Of a DNA stretch of 33,679 nucleotides, positions 17,094 through 26,811 are shown piece by piece (the first letter of the stretch is position 1; each line of letters opens with the position of its first letter). The stretch covers positions 1 through 33,679 of the forward strand of contig VAYM01000110.1 of NCBI GenBank assembly GCA_005884945.1, given 5' to 3'. Source of the stretch: Actinomycetota bacterium (GTDB lineage: Bacteria; Actinomycetota; Thermoleophilia; Gaiellales; Gaiellaceae). Both the position numbers and the translations under genes were made by a program. A model generated the notes under the pieces. That model did not search any database. It worked only from the letters and a program-made list of their open reading frames with translations, and was not told the origin of the DNA.

Positions 17094-17654
17094 ATCGTCG
17101 TCGGCGCACTCGGCGATTCGATCACGGAAGGCTCGCCCGCGTACGACTCGCGCCTGGGCGGCGACGAGACGAGCCAGTGGGAGTACTGGGCGGCGCGCGC
17201 GGATCCGCGCCTTGCCTTTCGCAATTGCGGCCGCTACGGACAGCGCACGGACGAGATCGCCGCGCGACTCGACGCGTGCGCTTCGGGTGCCGACGTCCTC
17301 GTCGTGCAGGGTGGGATCAACGACATCGCGCAGGGACGTCCCGCGGATGCTGCTGCCGCGAACCTACGCGCGATGGTGCGCCGTGGGCGGGAGCTCGGAC
17401 TTCGCGTCGCGATCGCGGACGTCCTGCCGTGGAACAACGGCTGGCCGAACGCCGAGCCGCGGATCCGCGAATTGAACGCCTCGATCGGCGAGATCGCGCG
17501 CGACGAGGGCGTCGCGCTGCTGCCGTTCCACGACACGCTCGAGGATCCGCATCGCTCCGGACGCATGCGTGACGAGTGGACGCATGCCGACGGGGATCAT
17601 CCGTCCGTCGCCGGGTATCGGCGTCTCGGCGAGGTCGCCTTCCGCTTGCCCTAG
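17094..17654 (+). CDS. SGNH/GDSL-type hydrolase (start codon unresolved)
   Basis: Frame is open from 17031; IVVGALGDSITEG (block I), VVQGGINDI (block III), DGDHPSVAGY (block V). No ATG/GTG/TTG between the upstream stop (17028) and the GDS block; 17094 is only a nominal start (ATC). Confidence 0.75.
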   Translation: MVVGALGDSITEGSPAYDSRLGGDETSQWEYWAARADPRLAFRNCGRYGQRTDEIAARLDACASGADVLVVQGGINDIAQGRPADAAAANLRAMVRRGRELGLRVAIADVLPWNNGWPNAEPRIRELNASIGEIARDEGVALLPFHDTLEDPHRSGRMRDEWTHADGDHPSVAGYRRLGEVAFRLP

Positions 17655-17766
17655 ACGGCAGGTAGGGCTTGGGGTGACGAGGTTCCCGAACGAAAGAATC
17701 CGGGGGCGGCTCCTCAACCTCGGAGGCGAGCGGTCGAGGATCACGAGGTCGGCGAGCAGCCGACGT

Positions 17767-18780
17767 CTAGTTCCGTGTGAGAACGGACACCGTGTTGTCG
17801 CCGAGATTCGACACGTAGACCCTGTTCGTGCTCGTGTTCACGCCCGCTCCTGCGGGCAACGCCCCGACCGGGACAGTGTCGATGACCGAGTCCGTCGCGC
17901 CGTCGATCACCGACATGGTGTTGTCGAACAGATTCGGGACATAGACGATGTTCCGCTCGCTGTCCGCAGCCGGACCAAAGGGCGCAGTGCCGACCGCGAC
18001 ATGGTCGACCACGGTGTTGCTTGCGCCGTCGATCACAGAGACCATGTGACCGAAGTCGCCGTTCTTGAAGCAGTCGTTCGTTCTCGACTCTGTACAGAGA
18101 TCACCCACGTAGACCATGTGGGTCGCGTCATCCACGGTCAGCGTCTCGGCATTGGCCTTCTGACCGAGATCGATCGACGTTAGGAATGTGTCCTTGGTGC
18201 CGTCGATGACGCTCACCCTTCGGCCCTCGTTGTGACAACAGCCCGAGACAGCGACGTAGATCCTGTTCGTGACGTCGTCGACGGCGACGCCGTACGGGCC
18301 GCTCGCACGCAGCGGAATCTGCTTGACGACGACGTCCCGGGTGCCGTCGATCACCCAGAGGCTATTCGTCCGTGCGCTCGCGACGTAGATCTTGTTCGTC
18401 ACTGGGTTAACGCCGACGCCGAACGGTTGGGCGCCGACTCGAATCGTCGCCACCACCCGATCGGTGGCGCCGTCGATCACGGAGACGTCGTTGGACATGA
18501 AGTTGGTCACGTAGATCTTGTTCGTCACGGCGTTGACCGCGAGCTGCCGCGGGAATGTGCCTACGGGAACGGTCGCGACGACAGCTAGACCTTGAATGAC
18601 CGTGACGGCATTGTCGGCACGCGTCGCCACATACGTCTTGTCGGTCAGCGAATTGACCGCGACACCGACGGGTTCCGCGCCGACCGGGATCGTCGTGATG
18701 GTGCCACTGACCGCAGCGGACGAGACGGGAACGAGCACACACGAAACCGTCACGACCAAGAGCATCAAACGCAGCCTCAT
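17767..18780 (-). CDS. Secreted YVTN-family beta-propeller repeat protein
   Basis: Signal peptide MRLRLMLLVVTVSCVLVPVSSA and repeats of VIDGAT..VV..VPVG..P.GV.VN..TNKIYV.N. Confidence 0.9.
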   Translation of the reverse strand: MRLRLMLLVVTVSCVLVPVSSAAVSGTITTIPVGAEPVGVAVNSLTDKTYVATRADNAVTVIQGLAVVATVPVGTFPRQLAVNAVTNKIYVTNFMSNDVSVIDGATDRVVATIRVGAQPFGVGVNPVTNKIYVASARTNSLWVIDGTRDVVVKQIPLRASGPYGVAVDDVTNRIYVAVSGCCHNEGRRVSVIDGTKDTFLTSIDLGQKANAETLTVDDATHMVYVGDLCTESRTNDCFKNGDFGHMVSVIDGASNTVVDHVAVGTAPFGPAADSERNIVYVPNLFDNTMSVIDGATDSVIDTVPVGALPAGAGVNTSTNRVYVSNLGDNTVSVLTRN

Positions 18781-18934
18781 CTCCCCTCCCTTGATTGTGA
18801 GGGGGTCGCTGACGCCCGCTTACATCGCCTGGCCCGGATCTCCGGCCGCAGCCTCCTCGGAGTGACACCCACCCTGCTACGAAGCGGCGAGAAATACAAG
18901 GGCAGACCCAGGCGAGCGTCTCGCTAGACCACTA

Positions 18935-19660
18935 CTAGACGTCGAACACGTCGCCGTCCGCGGCGCGCTCGAGTCCTTCGTCGAGGCCCAGCTCGTGCGG
19001 GCGGTGGATGATCACGAGCCGCTTCGCGCCGGACTGCTCGAACGCGTCGATCGCCTCCTCGGCTGCGAGGTGTCCGCGCAGCGCCGTCTCCCCGGCGCCG
19101 ACCTCCGCGAGCGTCGCCTCGCAGAGGAAGAGATCCGCGTCGCGCGCGAGCTCCACGAGCGCACCGCTGGGCGCCGAGTCGCCGGAATACGCGAGCGTGC
19201 GTTCGCCGTCGGTGACGCGGAAGCCGTACGTCTCGATGTCGTAGTGCGGCACCCGCATGGGCGTCACGCTCAGGCCGTTGATCGCGAACGGCTCCCCCCC
19301 GCGGTACTCGTGGAGCTCGAACGCCTGCTTGAACATCCCTTCGCTGCCGAAGTGCTTGCCGAAGCTGCCGAGCTCGCCGCTGCCGGCGGGTGGGACCCAG
19401 AGCTGCGCGCGCGGAAGCGTCCGGCCCGGGCCGTACTGCGATCCCCAGCACCAGGGGACGACGTCGCCCCAGTGGTCGAGGTGGAAGTGCGAGATCACGA
19501 TCGCGTCGACCTGCGGCCAGGCCTCCTGCTCGCGGAGGCGCGGCAGCACTCCGGGGCCGCAGTCCAGGAGGATCCGGCCCGACCCTTCGACGAGGTAGCC
19601 CGACTGCGCGCCACCCGGATTGGGCCAGGCGGGAGAGCACCCGACGACGATGACCTTCAT
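18935..19660 (-). CDS. MBL-fold metallo-hydrolase
   Basis: MKVIVVGCSPAWPNPGGAQSGYLVEG, IVISHFHLDHWGD (HxHxDH), LAYSGDSAPS. Confidence 0.92.
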   Translation of the reverse strand: MKVIVVGCSPAWPNPGGAQSGYLVEGSGRILLDCGPGVLPRLREQEAWPQVDAIVISHFHLDHWGDVVPWCWGSQYGPGRTLPRAQLWVPPAGSGELGSFGKHFGSEGMFKQAFELHEYRGGEPFAINGLSVTPMRVPHYDIETYGFRVTDGERTLAYSGDSAPSGALVELARDADLFLCEATLAEVGAGETALRGHLAAEEAIDAFEQSGAKRLVIIHRPHELGLDEGLERAADGDVFDV

Positions 19661-19664
19661 CCGG

Positions 19665-19682
19665 CTAAGCATGACTGCTTAG
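19665..19682. promoter_or_regulatory. 18-bp perfect palindrome in divergent intergenic region
   Basis: CTAAGCA-TGAC-TGCTTAG in the 32-bp gap between the MBL and cNMP-binding genes; overlaps a TAGAAT -10-like hexamer (19680-19685). Confidence 0.7.
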
Positions 19683-19692
19683 AATCGCTCGC

Positions 19693-20100
19693 GTGGCACA
19701 GGGCCCCACCGACCTCCTCCAGCGCGTCCCCATCTTTCAGGGCCTCGAGCCGCGCGAGCTGGAGCGGATCGCGGGCTCGATGAAACAGCGGACCTTCCGT
19801 GCCGGCGACACGGTCACAGCCGAGGGGCAGGGCGGCGTCGGGTTCTTCGTGATCGAGTCGGGCGAGGCGAGGGTCACGATCGGCGGGAAGGACCGTCGCA
19901 CGCTCGGGCCCGGCGACTACTTCGGTGAGGTCGCGCTGCTGACGGACAGCCCGCGGACGGCGACGATCAAGGCCGAGACCGACCTGCGCTGCTACGGCAT
20001 GACCTCCTGGGACTTCAAGCCGCTCGTCGAGACGCACAGCTCCATCGCGTGGAAGCTGCTGCAGACGATGGCCAAGAAATATCAAGAGCCGGGCGACTAA
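19693..20100 (+). CDS. Stand-alone cyclic-nucleotide-binding (Crp-type effector) domain protein
   Basis: LLQRVPIFQGLEPRELERIAGSMKQRTFRAGDTV...LGPGDYFGEVALLTDSPRTATIKA; no HTH follows. Confidence 0.9.
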   Translation: MAQGPTDLLQRVPIFQGLEPRELERIAGSMKQRTFRAGDTVTAEGQGGVGFFVIESGEARVTIGGKDRRTLGPGDYFGEVALLTDSPRTATIKAETDLRCYGMTSWDFKPLVETHSSIAWKLLQTMAKKYQEPGD

Positions 20101-20103
20101 CTA

Positions 20104-21633
20104 CTAGCCCAACCGCAGCACCTCGTCCGCCTGCTCGATGAGCAGCGGGTCGTGCGTCGCGCAGACGACCGCGGTGCCGAGCTCGCGCGCGAGGCGGACG
20201 AACAGCGCCCCGACGGCGAGCGCGTTTCCCTGATCGAGTCGAGACGTCGGCTCGTCCGCGAGCAGGAGCTCGGGACGCGCCGCGAGCGCCCGCGCGATTG
20301 CGACACGACCGCGCTCCCCCGTCGAGAGCCGTGACACGTGCTGCTCGACGCGGTCCTCCAGGCCGACCGCGACGAGTGTCTCACGCGCGCCGTCGGGCGG
20401 CCTGCCGCGAACCGCGAGCGCGAGCTCGACGTTCTCGAGCGCACTCAGCGCCGGCACGAGCCCGGCCTGCTGGCCGACGTAGCCGACGTGGTCGCGGCGG
20501 AAGCGAGCGCGCGCTGCGCGGTCGAGCCTGGCGACGTCCGTGCCGAGCACGAGGACATCGCCGTCGGTCGGGAGCTCGAGGCCGGCGAGGAGCTGAAGAA
20601 GCGTCGTCTTCCCGGAGCCGGACGGCCCGGTCACGGCGGTGAGCGACGACGAGCGGAACCGTGCGCCGAGCCGGTCGACTGCCGCCCGCTCAGTCGGACC
20701 GGTGCCGTAGACCTTTCGCAGCGAACGCGTCTCGGCGACAACGGTCGTTGCGCGTGGCGCCTCGACGATCGGAGCGGCCGCTTCCTGCACGTCCTCTTCC
20801 TGCGTCGTCGCCGAGACGACGATGCCGCGTCCCTCGAGCCGAGCGGCCGCATGTGTGCGAATCCCCGAACGCCGAAGCAGTTCTTCGGGCAACCGCAGCC
20901 AGCCGCCGCGTCCGACGACGATCGACTCCTCGCCGCCGGCTCCGCGCGCCGTCTCCTCACTGACGCGGCCGTCGCGGATGCGCACGATGCGGTCGGCGAT
21001 CGTTGCTGACTCCGGATCGTGGCTGACGATCACGGCCGTGCAGCGTTCCGAGCGCACGAGCTCGCCGATCGTCTCGTAGACGCGAGTCGCGCTTGCTGCG
21101 TCGAGCTCGCCCGTCGGCTCGTCCGCGAGGAAGAGGCGTGGCCTGTGGGCCAGCGAAGCCGCGACCGCGACGCGCTGCTGCTCGCCGCCGGAGAGCTCGG
21201 CTGGATGTGCGTTCCGCTTGTCGTCGAGGCCGACGCGCTCGAGCAGCTCGTCTGCGCGGCATACGCGTTCGGCCGGCGTTCTTCCCGCGAGGCCGAGCTC
21301 GAGCGCCACGAGCTCGCGCGCAGTCAGCTCGGGCGAAAGCGCGCGCGCGTAGTGCTGGTCCGCGTAACCGACCGTACGCGTTCGATAGCGCGCGACGTCG
21401 GCGGTCGGCAGCTTGCCGAGCTCGACCCCGAAGACGTGCACCGTTCCCGCCGAGGGGCGGTCGAGGCCCGCGAGGATGCGCAGGAACGTCGACTTCCCCG
21501 ACCCGCTCGGGCCGAGCACCGTGACGACTTCGTGCTCGCGGACGGTCAGCGACAGACCCTGCAACGCGGCGGCGTCGCCTTCGGGAGTCTGGTGCACGCG
21601 GAAGAGATCGCGGACGTCGATCGCAACGCTCAC
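20104..21633 (-). CDS. ABC transporter ATPase with two fused LolD/MacB-type nucleotide-binding domains
   Basis: Two Walker A ([18 protein letters not shown]), two signatures ([24 protein letters not shown]), two Walker B ([24 protein letters not shown]). Confidence 0.93.
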   Translation of the reverse strand: MSVAIDVRDLFRVHQTPEGDAAALQGLSLTVREHEVVTVLGPSGSGKSTFLRILAGLDRPSAGTVHVFGVELGKLPTADVARYRTRTVGYADQHYARALSPELTARELVALELGLAGRTPAERVCRADELLERVGLDDKRNAHPAELSGGEQQRVAVAASLAHRPRLFLADEPTGELDAASATRVYETIGELVRSERCTAVIVSHDPESATIADRIVRIRDGRVSEETARGAGGEESIVVGRGGWLRLPEELLRRSGIRTHAAARLEGRGIVVSATTQEEDVQEAAAPIVEAPRATTVVAETRSLRKVYGTGPTERAAVDRLGARFRSSSLTAVTGPSGSGKTTLLQLLAGLELPTDGDVLVLGTDVARLDRAARARFRRDHVGYVGQQAGLVPALSALENVELALAVRGRPPDGARETLVAVGLEDRVEQHVSRLSTGERGRVAIARALAARPELLLADEPTSRLDQGNALAVGALFVRLARELGTAVVCATHDPLLIEQADEVLRLG

Positions 21634-24600
21634 GTTCCGGCCTCCGCAAAGCGGCCCGCGACGTCGCTGCGAAACGCACGACGTGTCGCGACGCCCACGA
21701 CGACGGCGGCTAGCGCGGCGTACGCGACGAACCCGAGGAGCAGCACCGGCCAGTCCACGCCGAGCAGGAGCGGCGGTTGGGGCGAGATCGCGCCTGCGGT
21801 CAACGTCACGAGCGCGACGATGAGGATCGCGAGGATCGCGCCGGTTACGATCCCGCCGACGAGACCGAACCCTGCGACGAAGCCGCTCCGAAGACGGAGC
21901 TGCGCGCGCAGCGTCGACGGTTCCGCGCCCTGCGCTTCGAGGTCGAACAGCTCGCCGCGCTCGTCACGGACGTCCGCGACAACACCGAGCAACAGTCCGA
22001 CGAGCGCGAGCCCGAGCGCGGCGAGCGCGGCTCCGATGAGCGTCAGCATCGTTCCGCGCGCGAGCGGCTCCGAACGAAGCTGCGAGAGGAGGTGTCGCCG
22101 CGACGTGACGGTGAGCACGTCGAACGGCGGTCGCGCCAGCGCTGCGTCGAGCGCCGCCGCCTTTCCGCGCGGTGCGACCAGCCACGCCTCGGCCGGCGCA
22201 CCCGCACCCGGTGCGTCTGCATCGAGCGCCGCCGAGATCGTGGGCAGGTCGGCGAGCACGGCGTTTCCGTCGATCGTCGGGACCCGCCGTGCCTCCGCGA
22301 CGACACGTGCTGTGATCGTCCCGTTGCCGACGGCGATCGGCAAGATCCCGCCAGGCCCGGCGGCGTTCGCGAGCGTCGGCGTGACGACGACAGGGACGGG
22401 CCGTCCGTCCGTGGGCTGCCGCGCGCGGAAGCGGGCGGCGGCGCTGTTCGTGACGAAGTAGCGGAAGCCGCCGCCGCCGACCGGCGTGATGCCGCCTGTT
22501 CCCGTCCACGCGGCGAAGTCGAACGGCAAGCGACGCCCGTCGGCGCGCGGCGCGCCGATCCGCATCGTCCCCACCGCGTAGGTGACGACGTTCCCGCCGC
22601 CGTTCGCGATGCCGTGCAGCCCCGTACCCGTGAGGTCGAACGTGAACGAGAGCAGTAAGCCCCCACGTGCGCCCGCAGGAATCAATGCGGCGAGGCGGCG
22701 CGAATCGGTGGTGGTGCCGAGCGGGACACCGTACGCGCGTCCCTCGTGCAGGATCACCGCCCGCACGGCGAGCTCGTCTCCGTGCGCGCGGAGCGGCAGC
22801 GTCAGCACGCGGGCTTCGGCAGGGATCCGTACGCCCTGGACCGTGACCGGTCCCGCCGGCTGCAATAGACGTTGCAGGTCTTTCGGCGACGCCGACGAGT
22901 CGTCGCTGCGCCAGCGCAACGAGGTCAGATCGCGTGCCGGAAGCGCGAGCACGGTGACGCCGCCCTGCGCTCCTTCGAGATGAGGAACGTCCGCCGACTG
23001 GCGCAAGACGCTGAACGCGTGTGTTGCCGGAACGGCGTCGCCGAAGTCGTGAAGCGACGCCGCCCGGAAGACGGGCACGAGCTTCAGCAGGTCCTCGCTG
23101 ACGACGTCGTCGACCGGCGCAGCGAACGATGCCTGGTCGTTCTGCCCGCGCACGAGCGTGGCGCGATACGCCTCGGCGAACAGCGCGAGCCCGAGGCTGA
23201 CGACGAGGAACCCAACGGCAACCGCTGCGCGTCCCGGATGACGCGCGAGCGAGAGAGCGGCGAGTCGCACGGGCGCCGCTCCTCGCCTTCCCCAACGCTC
23301 GAGCAGGCCGAGAGCCGGCGCGAGCACCCGCGCGAAGAGCACTGCGGCGACGAAGACGATGAGCGCCGGCAGGACGAGGAGCACGCCGCCCGTTCCGCGT
23401 TCACTCGCGAGCGCGCTCGCGTCCGCTGCACCGCGCGCGAGCGCAATCACGACGGCGACGAGCGCTCCCGCAGCCGCCGCGTCGACCGGCGTCACGGTCC
23501 ACCCGCCGAGCCGCGCCGATCCGAGGCGAAGCGACAGCAGCACGACGAGCGACGCAGCCGCCGCGATGACCACGGCGAACAGCACTCCGCGCGCGGCGAG
23601 CGTCGAATGGTCCAGGATCGCGCCGACCGGAACGTCCGCGCGCCCGGCGACGAGTGCGCCGATGCCCGTTCCAACGGCCCAGCCGACCGCGGCGCCGAGC
23701 AGCGAGACGACCACCACCTCCGCCGTCGAGACGAGCGCGAGCTGCCAGCGCCGCGCGCCGTACCACGTCAAGCGCCGCCATTCGGCCTCCGCGTCACGCC
23801 GCAGTCCGGTCGCGGCCAACACCGAAAAGGCGAGCAACAATGCCGCCGCCTCGCCGCCGATGAGCAACAGGCGCCGGCCGGCGACGTCGCCGATCGAGTT
23901 CGCCGCGCGCAACTCGTCGACCGGTGCGGTCAGATCGAACGCGAGGGACTCGGCTTCGACCTGCGACCGCGTCCGCTCGATCTGGCCGGCGAAACGGTTG
24001 ACCGTCCACGGGTGGACGTCGTGCGGACCGAGCGGCGCCGTCCACGCGTAGCTGCGATACGTCGATCCGAAAACGTCGGCGTGCGTGAGACCGTCGACGC
24101 CCTCGGCGAGAAGGAGCGGCGGAGTCGGCGCGGTGTGGTAGCGAAGAGCCTCGCTGAGAATCGACGCATACGTTTCACGCGTGATCAGATCTCCGAGCGG
24201 CAACGCCGACGCGAGGGTCGCGCGACCGACGCGGACGAGGTTGAGCCCTCCGATCTTCGGGATCGGACCGCTGCCGCCGAGCTGGACGACCTCGCAGCGT
24301 TCCGGACTGCACGTACGCGGCAGCCGGCCCGAGTCCAGATGGACGAACCGCGCGAGCCCGTCGATCGCACCGAGATCGAACAGGTGACCGTTCGACTCGC
24401 TCTGTCGGAACAGCATCGCGCGTACCGGCCGGCCCGCAAGCGGTGTGATCGATGTGCGCGCGAACTTGTCGAGCGCAACCGGGTCGTTCCCGGCTCCGGT
24501 CCCGATCCCGCCCCACACGAGACGCACCACGCGATCCGCCTGCGGAACCTGCGACGTCGCTCGGGACAGGCTCTTGTCCTGAGCGATCAGGCTGCCGGCG

Positions 24601-24731
24601 AGCACGGACGCGAGCAACGCGGCGCCTGCGGCGATCCCGAGTGCCACGAGGACGACGCGCTCGCCGCGCCGCGACAGCCTGATCCAGGCGAGGCGCAGCG
24701 GGTAGGCGATGCGGCGGAGCCGGGGCGTCAC
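21630..24731 (-). CDS. FtsX-like ABC transporter permease
   Basis: 1033-aa protein with an N-terminal TM, large extracytoplasmic regions and multiple TM bundles; start overlaps the tandem ATPase gene arrangement. Confidence 0.85.
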   Translation of the reverse strand: MTPRLRRIAYPLRLAWIRLSRRGERVVLVALGIAAGAALLASVLAGSLIAQDKSLSRATSQVPQADRVVRLVWGGIGTGAGNDPVALDKFARTSITPLAGRPVRAMLFRQSESNGHLFDLGAIDGLARFVHLDSGRLPRTCSPERCEVVQLGGSGPIPKIGGLNLVRVGRATLASALPLGDLITRETYASILSEALRYHTAPTPPLLLAEGVDGLTHADVFGSTYRSYAWTAPLGPHDVHPWTVNRFAGQIERTRSQVEAESLAFDLTAPVDELRAANSIGDVAGRRLLLIGGEAAALLLAFSVLAATGLRRDAEAEWRRLTWYGARRWQLALVSTAEVVVVSLLGAAVGWAVGTGIGALVAGRADVPVGAILDHSTLAARGVLFAVVIAAAASLVVLLSLRLGSARLGGWTVTPVDAAAAGALVAVVIALARGAADASALASERGTGGVLLVLPALIVFVAAVLFARVLAPALGLLERWGRRGAAPVRLAALSLARHPGRAAVAVGFLVVSLGLALFAEAYRATLVRGQNDQASFAAPVDDVVSEDLLKLVPVFRAASLHDFGDAVPATHAFSVLRQSADVPHLEGAQGGVTVLALPARDLTSLRWRSDDSSASPKDLQRLLQPAGPVTVQGVRIPAEARVLTLPLRAHGDELAVRAVILHEGRAYGVPLGTTTDSRRLAALIPAGARGGLLLSFTFDLTGTGLHGIANGGGNVVTYAVGTMRIGAPRADGRRLPFDFAAWTGTGGITPVGGGGFRYFVTNSAAARFRARQPTDGRPVPVVVTPTLANAAGPGGILPIAVGNGTITARVVAEARRVPTIDGNAVLADLPTISAALDADAPGAGAPAEAWLVAPRGKAAALDAALARPPFDVLTVTSRRHLLSQLRSEPLARGTMLTLIGAALAALGLALVGLLLGVVADVRDERGELFDLEAQGAEPSTLRAQLRLRSGFVAGFGLVGGIVTGAILAILIVALVTLTAGAISPQPPLLLGVDWPVLLLGFVAYAALAAVVVGVATRRAFRSDVAGRFAEAGT

Positions 24732-24754
24732 GCCCCAATCATCGCCGTCGCAGG

Positions 24755-25891
24755 CTAGGCCGGGCGGTTGGCCAGCTTGACGCGGATGGTGTGGCTCTTG
24801 CCGCCGCGGACGTACGTGATCGAGGCCGTGTCGCCCGGCTTGTGCGCGTTGACCGCGGCGATCAGCGCGTTGACGGTGGCGATCTTCTTGCCGTCGACCG
24901 CGGTGATGACGTCGCCGCCGGTGGGGTAGTCCTGGCCGTTGACCGTCCGGGCTCCGGTCGCCGCGCGGAATCCTGCCTTCGCCGCGGGCGTCCCGGTCCT
25001 GATCGTCGCGACCTCGGCGCCCGCCGCGAGGTTGAGGTCACCGGCGACCGATGCCGGGATGGTCACCGCCGACACGCCGAGGAACGCGTGCTCGACCTTT
25101 CCGCTGCCGACCAGCTGCGTGACGACCGACTTGACGGTGTTCGACGGGATCGCGAACCCGACGCCCTCGTTCCCGCCGGAGTCGCTCTGGATCTGCGCGT
25201 TGACGCCGATCACCTTGCCCTGCATGTCGAGGAGCGGGCCGCCGGAGTTCCCGTGGTTGATCGCGGCGTCGGTCTGGATCGCGTTCGCGATCGTGAAGTT
25301 GTTCGGCGCCTCGATCTGCCGGTGCAGCGCGCTGACGATCCCGCTGGTCACGGTTTCCTCGAGACCGAACGGCGATCCGATCGCGACCGCTCCGTCGCCG
25401 ACCGCGACGTTGTCGGAGTTGCCGAGGCCGAGCGGGACGAGCAGCGAGCTCGGCGCGTTGACGTGAACCACGGCGAGATCGGTCGACGCATCGGTGCCGA
25501 CGACCGTCGCCTTGTAAGTCGCGCCGTTCCAGAACTGCACCGAGACCGACGTCGCACCGTCGACGACGTGCTCGTTCGTGACGATGTCTCCCTGCGTGTC
25601 GTAGACGAACCCAGAGCCTTGCGCGCGCTGGGTGTTCGAGCCGCCGAACGGCGTCGCGCCTTGGTTGGAGGTCACCGTCAGCTCGACGACGCCCTTGTAC
25701 GCTCGTCGGTAGATCTCGTTGACGCTGAGCGAGCTCGTGGCGGACGCGGGGGTCGAGTTGTCGACAGTGACCTGGCGGACGACAGTCTTCGTGCTCGAGT
25801 TGAACGCGCTGTATGCCGCCACACCGCCACCCGCGCCGATTGCGACGGCGGCGGCGAGGGCGGCGATGACGGTTGTGCGAGGGAGGTGCAT
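24755..25891 (-). CDS. HtrA/DegP-like trypsin-family serine protease with PDZ domain
   Basis: Signal anchor; catalytic H (IVTNEHVVDG), D (ASTDLAVVHV), S (INHGNSGGPLLD); C-terminal PDZ (GGDVITAVDGKKIATVNALIAAV). Confidence 0.95.
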   Translation of the reverse strand: MHLPRTTVIAALAAAVAIGAGGGVAAYSAFNSSTKTVVRQVTVDNSTPASATSSLSVNEIYRRAYKGVVELTVTSNQGATPFGGSNTQRAQGSGFVYDTQGDIVTNEHVVDGATSVSVQFWNGATYKATVVGTDASTDLAVVHVNAPSSLLVPLGLGNSDNVAVGDGAVAIGSPFGLEETVTSGIVSALHRQIEAPNNFTIANAIQTDAAINHGNSGGPLLDMQGKVIGVNAQIQSDSGGNEGVGFAIPSNTVKSVVTQLVGSGKVEHAFLGVSAVTIPASVAGDLNLAAGAEVATIRTGTPAAKAGFRAATGARTVNGQDYPTGGDVITAVDGKKIATVNALIAAVNAHKPGDTASITYVRGGKSHTIRVKLANRPA

Positions 25892-25914
25892 TGCCGGTAT
25901 CTCACCAGCCGTCC

Positions 25915-25997
25915 CTAAGACGCGCCTGAGAGGCGGGTAAGAACTGCGTGAAAACGGCTCTTAAGAACGATTTACGCCGTTCTTAGCAGGCTCTTAG
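25915..25997. promoter_or_regulatory. Symmetric eight-half-site array in htrA/two-component divergent promoter
   Basis: CTAAGA 25915, CTGAGA 25926, GTAAGA 25937, GTGAAA 25948 | TCTTAA 25959, ATTTAC 25970, TCTTAG 25981, TCTTAG 25992: all starts exactly 11 bp apart, orientation inverts at the centre. Confidence 0.85.
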
Positions 25998-26136
25998 CCG
26001 GCGGTGGCAGCGTGAGACGCGTGACATCTGCCTCCCGCCTGCTCCTCCGGTATGCCGCCGCCGTCGCCGACCCCCTGGCGCCGGCGGCGGCAGCGGCGGG
26101 TCACGCGTAGCCGACCTCCGGCGACACAATGGCAGC

Positions 26137-26811
26137 ATGAGGATCCTGGTCGTAGACGACGAGCGTGCGGTGCGGGACTCCCTTCGCCGTGCGCTCGAGC
26201 TCGAGGGCTACGAGATCGAGCTCGCGGGCGACGGGCGCGAGGCGCTCTATCGGCTCGACACCGACTCACAGCCGGACGCGGTCATCCTCGACGTGCTGAT
26301 GCCGGGACTCGACGGGCTCGAGGTCTGCCGCCGGATCCGCGCCGGTGGGAGCTCCGTTCCGGTGCTCATGCTGACTGCGCGCGACGCCGTCGAGAACCGT
26401 GTCGAAGGGCTCGACGCGGGCGCCGACGACTACGTGACGAAGCCCTTCGCGCTCGAGGAGCTCCTCGCGCGCGTGCGCGCGCTCATCCGGCGGACCACCG
26501 ACGGAGCGGACGAGAAGCTTCGCTTCGCCGACCTCGAGCTCGACCCGGGCACGCGGGAGGTGACGAGGGGAGGAGAGCCGATCGAGCTGACCCGAACGGA
26601 GTTCTCACTCCTCGAGCTCTTCCTGCGCAACCCGCGCCAGGTGTTGACGCGGTCGATCATCTTCGAACGGGTCTGGGGCTACGACTTCGGTTTCGCGTCA
26701 AACTCTCTCGACGTGTACATCGGCTATCTCCGGCGCAAGACCGAGGTGGGCGGCAGGCCCCGCCTCATCCACACCGTCCGCGGTGTGGGCTACGCCCTGC
26801 GAACAGCATGA
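26137..26811 (+). CDS. OmpR-family response regulator
   Basis: [76 protein letters not shown], winged-helix [30 protein letters not shown]...[10 protein letters not shown]. Confidence 0.96.
   Translation: MRILVVDDERAVRDSLRRALELEGYEIELAGDGREALYRLDTDSQPDAVILDVLMPGLDGLEVCRRIRAGGSSVPVLMLTARDAVENRVEGLDAGADDYVTKPFALEELLARVRALIRRTTDGADEKLRFADLELDPGTREVTRGGEPIELTRTEFSLLELFLRNPRQVLTRSIIFERVWGYDFGFASNSLDVYIGYLRRKTEVGGRPRLIHTVRGVGYALRTA

Noticed and set aside
18924-18940. CTAGAC-CACTA-CTAGAC direct repeat with 11-bp step
   Set aside because: Lies at the 3' end of the MBL gene (includes its stop), sequence differs from TCTTAG, and is not upstream of a start; likely chance.
22872-24758. 628-aa plus-strand ORF opposite the FtsX-like permease
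   Set aside because: Charged, low-complexity antisense shadow; the minus-strand permease has coherent TM structure.
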